The translations under genes were made by a program, and so were the position numbers. DNA of 64,000 nucleotides from contig NZ_SGWX01000001.1 in the NCBI RefSeq assembly GCF_004216535.1, positions 62,001-126,000 on the forward strand. The letters run 5' to 3'. The DNA comes from Xylanimonas ulmi (lineage in GTDB: Bacteria > Actinomycetota > Actinomycetes > Actinomycetales > Cellulomonadaceae). This document shows positions 56,210 through 64,000 of the stretch, piece after piece (positions within the stretch are counted from its first letter, which is position 1; every line of letters begins with the position of its first letter). The notes beneath the pieces are model-generated. The model searched no databases. It had not been told where the DNA came from and saw only the letters and a program-made list of their open reading frames with translations.

Positions 56210-57928
56210 TCAGGCGCCGACGAGCAGCGCCCGGACCGCGTCGAGGGTGTCGGCCTCGGCCGCCGTCTTGTCGTCGCGGTAGCGCACCACGCGCGCGAAC
56301 CTCAGCGCGACGCCACCGGGGTACCGCGACGAGCGCTGCACGCCGTCGAACGCGACCTCGACGACCTGCTCAGGGCGCAGGCGCACGACCCAACCGTCGG
56401 CGGGGCCGTCGGCGAGCTCGGTGAAGCGCGCGGTCTGCCAGGCGAGCATCTCGTCGCTCATGCCCTTGAAGGTCTTGCCCAGCATGACCCAGCCGTCCCG
56501 GCCGTCCTCACCGGCGTCGGGCACGCGCGCGCCCAGATGGATATTCGACAGCCACCCGGCCCGGCGCCCCGATCCGCGCTCGACGGCGAGCACCACAAGG
56601 TCGAGGGTGTGCCGCGGCTTGACCTTGACCCACGCGCTCCCGCGGCGCCCGGCGTCGTAGGGGGCGGTGAGGCTCTTGACCACGACACCCTCGTGGCCCT
56701 GGGCGAGCACGTCGGCGAAGAACGCGGCGGCCTCCGTGAGGTCGGCCGTCACCGTGCGGCGCACCAGGGCCGACGGCGGGGCGACGCGCGACAGCACGGC
56801 GAACCGCTCGGACTCGGGGGCGTCGAGGAGGTCTTGGCCGTCCACGTGCAGCGCGTCGAACAGGTACGCGGTCAGCGGCGTGCGCGCGGCGGCGCCGTCG
56901 CCCTGGGAGCCCGTGCGCGCCGCGGTGTCTTGGAAGGGCAGGGGGCGTCCATCGTCACCGAGCGCGATCGCCTCGCCGTCGAGCACGACGGCGTCGGCGG
57001 GCAGGGAGCGCGCCAGCGCGACGAGTTCGGGCACGCGGTCGGTGACGTCGTCGAGCGAGCGCGTGAAGATCGCGACGTCGTCGCCGCGGCGATGCAGTTG
57101 CACGCGGATGCCGTCGATCTTGGCCTCGACGGCGACGCCCGCCGGGGCGGCCACCCCGGGGCTCTGGGGCGCGGGCGCGTCATCGGCGCGTGAGGCGGCG
57201 TCGGCGCCGCGGTGGGCGGTCGCGCCGAAGCTCGCGAGCGCCGCGGCGACGTCGGACGCCGGGGAGGCGAGCATGGGCCGCACCGGCCGGCCGACCTCAA
57301 GCCGGAACTCCGCCAGCGCCGCCTCGCCGCCCGTCAGCGCGGCGCGCGCGATCGGCCCCGACAGCGCGCTGAACATGGCCGCGCGCCGGACGGCGGTGAT
57401 CGGCACGCCCGCGGCCGCCGCGACGGCGTCGAGCAACAGCGCGTCGAGCGCGCCCTGGCGCAGCTCGCCCAGCAGGAGCCCCCGCAGGAACCGCTGCTCG
57501 TCGGCGGTGGCGGCCGAGAGCAGGCCGTCGAGCGTGGCCGCGCGGGCGGCCTGCGATCCGGGGCCGGCGGTCGAGGCGAGCGCGTCGAGCGCGGCGTCCA
57601 CGTCGAGCGGCGTCAGGCTCGCGGCGTCGGCCGGGTCGGGCGCGCGGGTGAGCGAACGCCAGCCGACACCCGTGCGCCGCTGCCGCGCACGCCCTGAGAG
57701 GAACGACGCGACGACCTCGACGAGCTCGCCCGCGCGGTCAGCTTGCGTTCCGTGGTGCGCGCCGCCGTGGTGCGCGCCGCCGTCGTGCGCGCCGCCGTGG
57801 TCGGAGGCGTCGGGCGCGCCGACGGCGGCCGCCGCCCGCAGCGCTGCGGCGAGCAGATCCCGCTTGGCCGTGCGCGACCGCGTGGCGGCCACCGCTGACC
57901 AGGTCGCGACGACGTCGTGGAGCAGCAC
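56210..57928 (-). CDS. ATP-dependent DNA ligase
   Basis: About 572 residues from a GTG chosen where family homology starts ([21 protein letters not shown]). N-terminal DNA-binding domain, nucleotidyltransferase domain with motif [11 protein letters not shown] (adenylated lysine), [15 protein letters not shown] and WVKVKP motifs, and a C-terminal OB domain. It seals nicks using ATP and is extra to the NAD-dependent LigA. The N-terminal part has a His/Gly repeat ([11 protein letters not shown]) coded by a 15-nt tandem repeat near 57750-57800. Confidence 0.9.
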   Translation of the reverse strand: MLLHDVVATWSAVAATRSRTAKRDLLAAALRAAAAVGAPDASDHGGAHDGGAHHGGAHHGTQADRAGELVEVVASFLSGRARQRRTGVGWRSLTRAPDPADAASLTPLDVDAALDALASTAGPGSQAARAATLDGLLSAATADEQRFLRGLLLGELRQGALDALLLDAVAAAAGVPITAVRRAAMFSALSGPIARAALTGGEAALAEFRLEVGRPVRPMLASPASDVAAALASFGATAHRGADAASRADDAPAPQSPGVAAPAGVAVEAKIDGIRVQLHRRGDDVAIFTRSLDDVTDRVPELVALARSLPADAVVLDGEAIALGDDGRPLPFQDTAARTGSQGDGAAARTPLTAYLFDALHVDGQDLLDAPESERFAVLSRVAPPSALVRRTVTADLTEAAAFFADVLAQGHEGVVVKSLTAPYDAGRRGSAWVKVKPRHTLDLVVLAVERGSGRRAGWLSNIHLGARVPDAGEDGRDGWVMLGKTFKGMSDEMLAWQTARFTELADGPADGWVVRLRPEQVVEVAFDGVQRSSRYPGGVALRFARVVRYRDDKTAAEADTLDAVRALLVGA

Positions 57929-58095
57929 GCCGTCGATGCTGCCACCGTGGCGCGAGGTGCGCCTGCGAGCGCCGCAGGCCAGCGCGACCTCGGTCCGGGC
58001 GGCGTCGCGGCCGCCCGGCCGGGAGGCGGTCGGCGCACCGCACCGTTCGCAGGAGAGCGCAGGGGCGACCCCACACCGTATGGGCTGGCCGCGAT

Positions 58096-58132
58096 GAGCA
58101 GCCCCGTGTTGAGCAGCCCCGTGTTGAGCAGC
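58096..58132. repeat. 15-nt tandem repeat upstream of the DNA ligase gene
   Basis: GAGCAGCCCCGTGTT occurs at 58096-58110 and 58111-58125, with a third partial unit GAGCAGC after. The surrounding 57929-58217 has no recognised gene. Confidence 0.7.
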
Positions 58133-58217
58133 GGGGAGTTCGCGGTCAAGGAGATCGGCGCGGGCCTGGCTCACCTCTCGATCGACGAGGCATCGCGGAC
58201 GCCGGCACCCCCACTGG

Positions 58218-58886
58218 CTATGCGGCGACCGGGTACGGCACGCCCGTCGTCGCGTGGCAGCGGTACCCGTGCGGGTTCTTGTCGAGGTATTGCTGGTGGT
58301 AGTCCTCGGCGTAGTAGAAGGGGCCCGCCTCGGCGGCCGGGCGCAGCTCGGTGGTGATGGGGTCGTACCCGCGCGCCGCCAGGACCTGCTCGTACACGGC
58401 CTTGGTCGCGTGGACCGCGGCCTCCTGCTCGGGCGTCGTCCAGTAGATCGCCGAGCGATACTGCGTGCCCACGTCGTTGCCCTGCCGGTTGCCCGACGTC
58501 GGGTCGTGGCGCTCCCAGAACACGCGCAGCAGCTCCTCCTCGCTCACCCGGCTCGGGTCGTAGGCCACCAGTGCGGTCTCGGTGTGGCCCGTGAGCGCGG
58601 TGCACACCTCGTCGTAGGTCGGGTGCGGGGTGATCCCGCCCATGTACCCGACGGCGGTGCTCACCACGCCGGGCTCCTGCCAGAAGATCTCCTCGGCGCC
58701 CCAGAAGCAGCCCATCGCCAGGTACAGGACGCGTGTGCCCTCAGGCCACGGCCCGGTGATCGATGTGCCGAGCACGGTGTGTGGCCTGGGGCTGGCCAGG
58801 ACGGGCGAGGTGCGCCCGCGCAGGGCCTCGTCGGACTGCACCATGGACTGCTTGTCGGAGCCGAACAGGCGGTCGAAGATCGTCAC
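58218..58886 (-). CDS. msrA: Peptide methionine sulfoxide reductase MsrA
   Basis: 222 residues from a GTG with a strong AAGGAGG. Catalytic motif GCFWGAEE with C60, [21 protein letters not shown]-type stretch, [19 protein letters not shown] and the tail [12 protein letters not shown] with a resolving cysteine region. It reduces methionine-S-sulfoxide with thioredoxin. The N-terminal extension of about 50 residues is common in actinobacterial MsrA. Confidence 0.95.
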   Translation of the reverse strand: MTIFDRLFGSDKQSMVQSDEALRGRTSPVLASPRPHTVLGTSITGPWPEGTRVLYLAMGCFWGAEEIFWQEPGVVSTAVGYMGGITPHPTYDEVCTALTGHTETALVAYDPSRVSEEELLRVFWERHDPTSGNRQGNDVGTQYRSAIYWTTPEQEAAVHATKAVYEQVLAARGYDPITTELRPAAEAGPFYYAEDYHQQYLDKNPHGYRCHATTGVPYPVAA

Positions 58887-58966
58887 GTCATTTACCTCCT
58901 TGTGGGGCGCCCGGCGCTCCCGACGCCCGCGGCGGCGCTCCCGCAACCAAGAACCGCGCGCCGCCA

Positions 58967-59041
58967 CCGGGTGTTCCACCCGCCCGCCACACCGTCCCCG
59001 AATCCGCACCGGGTTCCACCCGCCCGCCGCACCGTCCCCGA
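58967..59041. repeat. Two imperfect 33- to 35-nt direct repeats
   Basis: The unit with core CCACCCGCCCGCC then CACCGTCCCCGAA occurs at 58967-59001 and 59009-59041, about 40 bases apart. It abuts the inverted repeat to its right. Confidence 0.7.
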
Positions 59042-59067
59042 AGCCGTGCCCGAGCCGCCGTCGGGGT

Positions 59068-59168
59068 GTTCGAGCATTTGGGCCACGTTCGAGCATCCGC
59101 GTCGAGTTCGAGCACTCGGGCGCTCGACCACCTCGACGATTGCTCGAACGTGGCCCAAATGCTCGAAC
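59068..59168. repeat. 28-bp perfect inverted repeat with 45-nt loop
   Basis: Arms 59068-59095 and 59141-59168 are exact reverse complements over 28 bases. Inside each arm the motif GTTCGAGCA appears at both ends, and the loop has a further TTCGAGCA copy. The structure could form a cruciform or an RNA hairpin. It looks like a non-coding palindromic element rather than a plain terminator because both neighbouring genes diverge from it. Confidence 0.85.
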
Positions 59169-59251
59169 GCGTGAGGGCCGTGGCGCGCAGGTGGGGCGGG
59201 TGGGCTGCGGATGGCGGGTCGTGGGCGGGTGGGCGGCGTAGCGTGCGGCGC

Positions 59252-59902
59252 ATGGTTGCGGGTCCGCTTCCGGACGAGTTGGTCCTTCCCGACGTCGCGG
59301 CCTGGCGCGCCTGGCTCGACGCGCATGAGGAGGAGCCTGACGGCGTCTGGCTCGTGCTCGCGCGCAAGAGCCGCGACGCGCCGACGACGCTGACACACGA
59401 CGTCGCGCTGGAGGAGGCCCTGTGCAGCGGCTGGATCGACGGGCAGGCCCGCTCGCGCGACGAGGACACGAGCCTGCAGCGGTTCACCCCGTGTCGGGCC
59501 CGCAGCGTCTGGTCGGCCCGCAACGTCGGCATCGTCGGCCGGCTCACCGAGCAGGGGCGGATGCGTCCGCGCGGGCTCGCGGAGGTCGAGCGGGCCAAGG
59601 CCGATGGCCGTTGGGAGCGCGCCTACGGCGGCAGCCAGGACATCGAGGTCCCGCCCGAGTGGGCGGCGGTGCTCGCGGCCAGTCCGCTCGCAGCCGCCAA
59701 CTTCGCGCTGCTGACCGCGCAGAACCGGTTCGCGATCCTTTTCCGGCTCACGCACGCGAAGCGGGCCGAGACCCGTGCGCGCAACGCCGCGATGTACGTC
59801 GCGATGCTGGAGCGTGGGGAGAGCGTCTACCCGCAGCGTCGTCGCCTGACGGCGCAGCCCGCGCCCGACGACACCGGGACTGGTGGGCAGGACGGACCAT
59901 AA
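59252..59902 (+). CDS. YdeI/OmpD-associated family protein
   Basis: 216 residues. The family pattern is clear: [57 protein letters not shown], and the helical C-terminal OmdA part ([20 protein letters not shown]). Homologues are called bacteriocin-protection or YdeI-like; biochemical role unknown. No strong ribosome site is visible before the ATG, and metB follows nine bases after the stop. Confidence 0.87.
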   Translation: MVAGPLPDELVLPDVAAWRAWLDAHEEEPDGVWLVLARKSRDAPTTLTHDVALEEALCSGWIDGQARSRDEDTSLQRFTPCRARSVWSARNVGIVGRLTEQGRMRPRGLAEVERAKADGRWERAYGGSQDIEVPPEWAAVLAASPLAAANFALLTAQNRFAILFRLTHAKRAETRARNAAMYVAMLERGESVYPQRRRLTAQPAPDDTGTGGQDGP

Positions 59903-59911
59903 GGTTGACCC

Positions 59912-61138
59912 GTGACCACGCATGACTGGACCGAGACCGGGTTCGCCACACGAGCCATCCACGCCGGGCAGGACCCGGACGCCGCCACCGGGGCGGTCGT
60001 GCCGCCGGTCTACCTGACCAGCACCTACAAGCAGGACGGTGTCGGCGGGCTGCGTGGCGGGTACGAGTACTCGCGCTCGGCCAACCCGACGCGCACCGCC
60101 CTCGAGACGGCCCTTGCCGCGGCCGAGGCGCCCGCGGGCGGCCCGTCGCCGCACGGTTTCGCGTTCGCCTCGGGCCTGGCCGCTGAGGACACGCTGCTGC
60201 GCGCCGTGCTGCGTCCGGGCGACCACGTGATCCTGCCCGACGACGCGTACGGCGGCTCGTACCGCCTCATCGCCCGCGTCTTCGGCGCGTGGGGAGTCGA
60301 GCACACCGCCGTCGACCTGACCGACGCGGGCGCCGTCGGCGCCGCGGTGCGGCCGACGACGCGCGTGCTGTGGGTCGAGACGCCCACCAACCCGCTGCTC
60401 GGCGTGAGCGACATCGCCGCGCTGGCCGCGCTCGCGCACGACGCCGGGGCGCTGCTGGTCGTCGACAACACCTTCGCGACCCCGTACCTGCAGACGCCGC
60501 TCGCCCTCGGCGCCGACGTCGTCGTGCACTCGACCACCAAGTACGTGGGCGGGCACAGCGACGTCGTCGGCGGGGCGCTCGTCGTGGCCGACGGCGTGCC
60601 GCTGCCCGGCGGACGCCCGGCGCCGAACGGTGAGGACGACGTCGCCGCGGCCGTCCGGTTCCACCAGAACGCCTCGGGCGCCGTGGCCGACCCGTTCGCC
60701 GCATGGCTCACGCTGCGTGGCCTGAAGACCCTCGCGGTGCGCATGGACCGCCACCAGGCCAACGCGCTCGCCGTCGCCCAGTTCCTCCAGGCGCACCCGC
60801 GGGTGACGCGCGTGCTCTACCCGGGGCTCGCCTCCCACCCGGGGCACGCGCTCGCGGCGCGCCAGATGCGCGGGTTCGGCGGCATGCTGTCCTTCCAGGT
60901 CGGGTCCGAGGCCGCGGCGCTGGCCGTGGTGGACCGCACGCGCGTGTTCACGCTCGCCGAGTCGCTCGGCGGCGTCGAGTCGCTCATCGAGCACCCCGGG
61001 CGCATGACGCACGCGTCGGTCGCGGGCTCGGCGCTCGAGGTTCCGGCCGACCTGGTGCGCGTCTCGGTGGGCATCGAGGACGCCACGGACCTCATCGCCG
61101 ACCTGGAGCAGGCTCTGGCCCCTACGGTGTCGCAATGA
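59912..61138 (+). CDS. metB: Cystathionine gamma-synthase
   Basis: 408 residues from a GTG. PLP enzyme of the Cys/Met metabolism family: FATRAIHAGQDPD near the start, the YSRSANPTR motif, and PLP lysine K210 in HSTTKYVGGHSD, then GGVESLIEHPGRMTH. It joins an activated homoserine and cysteine in methionine synthesis. Cystathionine gamma-lyase has nearly the same pattern, so the direction is not certain from sequence. Confidence 0.88.
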   Translation: MTTHDWTETGFATRAIHAGQDPDAATGAVVPPVYLTSTYKQDGVGGLRGGYEYSRSANPTRTALETALAAAEAPAGGPSPHGFAFASGLAAEDTLLRAVLRPGDHVILPDDAYGGSYRLIARVFGAWGVEHTAVDLTDAGAVGAAVRPTTRVLWVETPTNPLLGVSDIAALAALAHDAGALLVVDNTFATPYLQTPLALGADVVVHSTTKYVGGHSDVVGGALVVADGVPLPGGRPAPNGEDDVAAAVRFHQNASGAVADPFAAWLTLRGLKTLAVRMDRHQANALAVAQFLQAHPRVTRVLYPGLASHPGHALAARQMRGFGGMLSFQVGSEAAALAVVDRTRVFTLAESLGGVESLIEHPGRMTHASVAGSALEVPADLVRVSVGIEDATDLIADLEQALAPTVSQ

Positions 61139-61184
61139 CGAATGCGCGTGGACGGGCAGTGAGCGGTCGCGGGGAGAGGTCGCG

Positions 61185-62522
61185 GTGAGCGCTGGGCCGT
61201 CGCTGTCCGGGGCCGAGTCCGTCCCGCCCGCGGTGCGGGCGGCGGCGGCGTGGTCGTGGCGCCTGCTCCTGATCGGCGCGCTCGTCGCGGGCGTGCTGTG
61301 GTTGGTGTCGCAACTGCAGACCATCGTCGTGCCGGTGGCGGTCGCGCTGCTGGTCGCGGTGCTCCTGCGGCCCTTCCGTGACGGCTTGGAGCGCAGGGCG
61401 CGCCTGCCGCGCGGGCTGGCGACGGCGGTCTCGGTCGTCGGCCTGCTCGCGCTCGTCGCCGCGCTCGTCTCGCTCGCGGGCCGGCAGATCGTCGCGGGCT
61501 TCTCCGACCTGGCCGATCAAGCCGTCGCGGGCGTCAACGAGGTGCGCGAGTGGTTGGCCCACGGCCCGCTCGGCATCGGCAACGACCAGCTCAACGCGTA
61601 CTGGGAGCAGATCAGCGACGCCCTGACCAGCGGCGACGGCACCTCAACCATCGTCACGGGCGCGCTCGGGGCCGCGACGACCGCCGGGCATGTGCTGGTC
61701 GGCGCGCTCATCGCGCTGTTCTGCACCATCTTCTTCCTCATCGACGGGCGTGGGATCTGGACCTGGCTGGTCAACCTGCTGCCGGTCACCGCGCGCGAGC
61801 GGGTCCACCAGGCGGGCCGGCGCGGCATCGTCACGCTCTCGGCCTACGTGCGCACCCAGGTGCTGGTCGCCTTCGTCGACGCCGTGGGCATCGGCGTCGG
61901 CGCCGCGTTCTTCGTCCCGGCGCTCGCGCTGCCGCTGGGCATCCTCGTGTTCGTCGGGTCGTTCGTGCCCATCGTCGGCGCGATCGTGACCGGGGCGATC
62001 GCGTGCGTCGTCGTGCTCGTGGCCCAGGGGTGGGTCGCGGCGCTGATCATGCTGGCCATCGTGCTGGCCGTGCAGCAGATCGAGGGCCACGTGCTCCAAC
62101 CCTTCCTCATGGGCCACGCCGTCTCGCTGCACCCCGTGGCCGTGGTGCTGGTGGTCGCCGCGGGCTCGCTGGCCGCGGGCATCGTCGGCGCACTGTTCTC
62201 GGTGCCCCTCGTCGCGGTGCTCAACACGGTGATCCTGTACCTGCACGGCACCGACAAGTTCCCCGCGCTCGGCACCGACGACCATGTGCCGCTGCTGCGG
62301 CGGCGCCCGTCGCTGCCGGCCATCTCGCTGCCGGGGCGTACCGGGCTGCGCTGGACGGCCCGCGGCGGCGACGCCGTCGCGCAGGGCGAGAGCGCGGGCG
62401 TCCACAGCGCGGGCGGCGAGGGCGCAGAGGCAGAGAGCGCAGAGGCCGAGAGCGCGGGCGACGAGAGCGCGGGCGACGAGGACGCGCGCGGCGTGCGGCG
62501 CTCGAGCGGAGCCGACCGATGA
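61185..62522 (+). CDS. AI-2E family transporter
   Basis: 445 residues from a GTG with GGGAGAGG upstream. About eight membrane helices with the family regions LVAVLLRPFRDGLERR, LFCTIFFLIDGRGIWTWLVN and QQIEGHVLQPFLMGHAVSLH. Relatives export autoinducer-2 or work as Na+/H+ antiporters. The last 60 residues are an acidic, repetitive tail of ESAG-like units. The stop overlaps the ilvA start. Confidence 0.9.
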   Translation: MSAGPSLSGAESVPPAVRAAAAWSWRLLLIGALVAGVLWLVSQLQTIVVPVAVALLVAVLLRPFRDGLERRARLPRGLATAVSVVGLLALVAALVSLAGRQIVAGFSDLADQAVAGVNEVREWLAHGPLGIGNDQLNAYWEQISDALTSGDGTSTIVTGALGAATTAGHVLVGALIALFCTIFFLIDGRGIWTWLVNLLPVTARERVHQAGRRGIVTLSAYVRTQVLVAFVDAVGIGVGAAFFVPALALPLGILVFVGSFVPIVGAIVTGAIACVVVLVAQGWVAALIMLAIVLAVQQIEGHVLQPFLMGHAVSLHPVAVVLVVAAGSLAAGIVGALFSVPLVAVLNTVILYLHGTDKFPALGTDDHVPLLRRRPSLPAISLPGRTGLRWTARGGDAVAQGESAGVHSAGGEGAEAESAEAESAGDESAGDEDARGVRRSSGADR

Positions 62523-63796
62523 GCGCCGGGCCGCCGACGACGTCGGGCGTCGCCCCGCACGCCGGACCTCCCGTGGTGACCATCGACGACGTGCGCGCCG
62601 CCGCACGGCTGCTGGAGGGCGTGGCGATCCGCACGCCCGTCCAGCCGTTCCGCGCGCTGGCCGAGGCCGCCGGCGTGCCCGTAGTCCTCAAACTGGAGAA
62701 CCTGCAGCGCGCCGGCTCGTTCAAGGTGCGCGGCGCCTACACGCGCATGGCCCGGCTCTCGCAGGCCGAGCGCGACGCCGGCGTGGTCGCGGCGTCTGCG
62801 GGCAACCACGCGCAGGGCGTGGCGCTCGGCGCGCAACTGCTCGGCATCGACGCGGTCGTGTACATGCCCGTCGACGCGCCGCTGCCCAAGCTCGCGGCGA
62901 CGCGCGGGTACGGCGCCGATGTGCGCCTGGTCGGGACCAGCGTCGACGAGGCGCTCGTCGCCGCGCGTGCCGACGCCGCGCGCTCGGGGCGCGTGCTCAT
63001 CCACCCGTTCGACCACGTCGACGTCGTCGCCGGACAGGGCACCGTCGCGCTCGAGATCCTTGAGCAGACGCCCGACGTCGGCACGATCGTCGTGCCGCTC
63101 GGCGGCGGGGGGCTCGTGGCCGGGATCGCGACCGTGCTGGCCGAGGCCGCGCCGCACGTGCGCGTCGTCGGCGTCCAGGCCGAGATCGCGGCGGCCTATC
63201 CGGGCTCGCTCGCGGCCGGGCATCCGGTGTCGCGCGCGCTCGGGCCGACCATGGCCGACGGCATCGCGGTCGGCACACCGGGCGAGGTGCCGTTCGAGAT
63301 CCTCGAACGCCTCGGCGTCGAGGTGCGCACGGTCAGCGAGGAGCAGATGTCGCGCGCGCTGCTGCTGGTCGCCGAGCGCGCCAAACTCGTCGTCGAGCCG
63401 TCGGGGGCCGCGGGCGTCGCCGCCGTCATGGCCGACCCGCGCGGGATGCCGGGCACCGTGGTGCCGCTGCTGACCGGCGGAAACATCGACCCGCTGCTGC
63501 TGATGCGCGTGATCCAGCACGGCATGGTCGCGGCCGGGCGCTACCTGCAACTCCAGGTGCGGGTCGACGACCGGCCCGGCGCGTTGGCGACGCTGGTGCA
63601 GACGGTCGCCGCGGCGGGCGGCAACATCATGCACGTCGACCACACGCGCACCGATGTCGCGCTCGGCGTCTTCGACGTCATGGTGACGATGCAGGTCGAG
63701 GCCAAGGGGCCCGAGCACTGCGCCCAGATCCTCGCGGCCCTGCGCGAGGCGGGATTCGAGACGCATCCCACCCGCGGGGCGCACCCGGCCGGGTAG
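62519..63796 (+). CDS. ilvA: Threonine dehydratase (ammonia-lyase) with ACT domain
   Basis: 425 residues. PLP lysine K69 in GSFKVRGAY, ASAGNHAQGVAL, the phosphate-binding loop PLGGGGLVAG, and a C-terminal ACT-like domain (VRVDDRPGALATLVQTVAAA, then MHVDHTRTDVALG). It converts threonine to 2-oxobutyrate; the single ACT-type domain and length resemble the catabolic/biodegradative-like actinobacterial form. The ATG overlaps the transporter stop. The gene is followed by a strong terminator. Confidence 0.92.
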   Translation: MSAGPPTTSGVAPHAGPPVVTIDDVRAAARLLEGVAIRTPVQPFRALAEAAGVPVVLKLENLQRAGSFKVRGAYTRMARLSQAERDAGVVAASAGNHAQGVALGAQLLGIDAVVYMPVDAPLPKLAATRGYGADVRLVGTSVDEALVAARADAARSGRVLIHPFDHVDVVAGQGTVALEILEQTPDVGTIVVPLGGGGLVAGIATVLAEAAPHVRVVGVQAEIAAAYPGSLAAGHPVSRALGPTMADGIAVGTPGEVPFEILERLGVEVRTVSEEQMSRALLLVAERAKLVVEPSGAAGVAAVMADPRGMPGTVVPLLTGGNIDPLLLMRVIQHGMVAAGRYLQLQVRVDDRPGALATLVQTVAAAGGNIMHVDHTRTDVALGVFDVMVTMQVEAKGPEHCAQILAALREAGFETHPTRGAHPAG

Positions 63797-63830
63797 CGGC
63801 GGCGTTCGCCCGACGCGGCCCCGAACGACA

Positions 63831-63876
63831 GAGCCCTCCGCCGGCCGCGGGTCGTGCCGCGGCGGGCGGAGGGCTC
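63831..63876. terminator. Strong hairpin terminator between ilvA and greA
   Basis: GAGCCCTCCGCC with its G/C-rich extension pairs with the mirror segment ending GGCGGAGGGCTC, around a short loop near 63851-63856. It lies between the convergent ilvA and greA genes and can serve both. Confidence 0.85.
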
Positions 63877-63915
63877 GGGGCCACGGGGCGTCAGCGCCCG
63901 CGGCGAAGCCTGCGC

Positions 63916-64000
63916 TCAGCCCACAAAAGGCTTGGCGCCGGTGATCTCGACGGTGAACACCTTGCCGTTCGGGGCGGTGTAGCTCACCGTGTCGCCGATG
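63916..64000 (-). CDS. greA: Transcription elongation factor GreA, C-terminal end (cut by window)
   Basis: Only the last 27 codons are visible. The translation IGDTVSYTAPNGKVFTVEIT followed by GAKPFVG and a stop matches the GreA C-terminal domain, which binds RNA polymerase next to the secondary channel. The rest, including the coiled coil that rescues stalled polymerase, lies beyond the window edge. Confidence 0.88.
   Translation of the reverse strand, partial: IGDTVSYTAPNGKVFTVEITGAKPFVG

Larger units (their letters stand above)
58887..59251. other. 365-bp repeat-rich gap between msrA and the YdeI-like gene
   Basis: No gene; it holds the direct repeats at 58967-59041 and the long inverted repeat at 59068-59168. 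Open frames across it arise from the repeats only. Divergent promoters for both neighbours must lie near the two ends. Confidence 0.6.

Noticed and set aside
58763-59251. Open frames extending the YdeI-like and MsrA genes into the gap
   Set aside because: They are only read-through of the repeat elements; both proteins start normally at 59252 and 58886.

Overview
The window comes from a high-GC actinobacterium, most likely a Micrococcales member near Cellulomonadaceae or Promicromonosporaceae. This is inferred from the strong G/C bias at third codon positions, many GTG starts, four-base start/stop overlaps, a biotin-dependent pyruvate carboxylase of actinobacterial type, LAxTG cell-wall sorting, the DUF5997/orphan LysR-domain pair and a CitA/CitB type two-component pair. 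No rRNA, tRNA, CRISPR array or intact insertion sequence was seen.

Layout. 1-1733: 3' part of a CitA/DcuS-type sensor kinase and its response regulator. 1773-5593: a DNA-binding-only LysR protein, divergent from a Tat-exported flavin amine oxidase that is followed directly by a full tatA-tatB-tatC set. 5917-16199: a one-directional nine-gene block of visibly lower GC, with diverged GcvPA/GcvPB-like proteins, a COG3199 (AcoX-like) kinase, an SDR, a three-part ABC importer, an inositol-monophosphatase-family protein and a GntR regulator. It looks acquired and is the best candidate here for an undescribed catabolic system. 16571-21855: a DUF4190 protein, then a tight SIS-ROK-PfkB-class II aldolase-DeoR operon for an amino sugar or tagatose-type sugar. 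21875-26585: pyruvate carboxylase and an SH3/sortase-like secreted protein. 27249-32778: a complete set for the non-phosphorylating L-fucose pathway (aldose dehydrogenase, lactonase, fuconate dehydratase, SDR, FAH-family hydrolase) with a GntR regulator and a perfect palindromic operator.

32869-39609: VanW protein, BioY, a decayed RibD_C/DHFR-family remnant, a DUF1918-DUF1876 protein, VKOR, a stand-alone DsbA-like protein, NhaA and a universal stress protein. 39664-42284: IclR regulator with KDPG aldolase and KDG kinase. 42335-44918: SBF-type transporter, SufE and a rhodanese sulfurtransferase, with two intergenic repeat elements between them. 45201-48708: GAF regulator, aldehyde dehydrogenase and DUF779. 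48709-52293: DUF624, LacI regulator and glucuronate isomerase; with Eda and KdgK these are parts of a hexuronate pathway. 52384-56131: rRNA methyltransferase, DUF5997, a HTH-less LysR-domain protein with an RG-rich tail and an LAxTG surface protein. 56210-64000: ATP-dependent DNA ligase, MsrA, a repeat-rich gap with a 28-bp perfect inverted repeat, a YdeI-like protein, cystathionine gamma-synthase, an AI-2E family permease, threonine dehydratase, a strong terminator and the 3' end of greA.

The overall theme is local, self-regulated carbohydrate and amino-acid catabolism: almost every catabolic block carries its own regulator and has palindromes in its promoter region.
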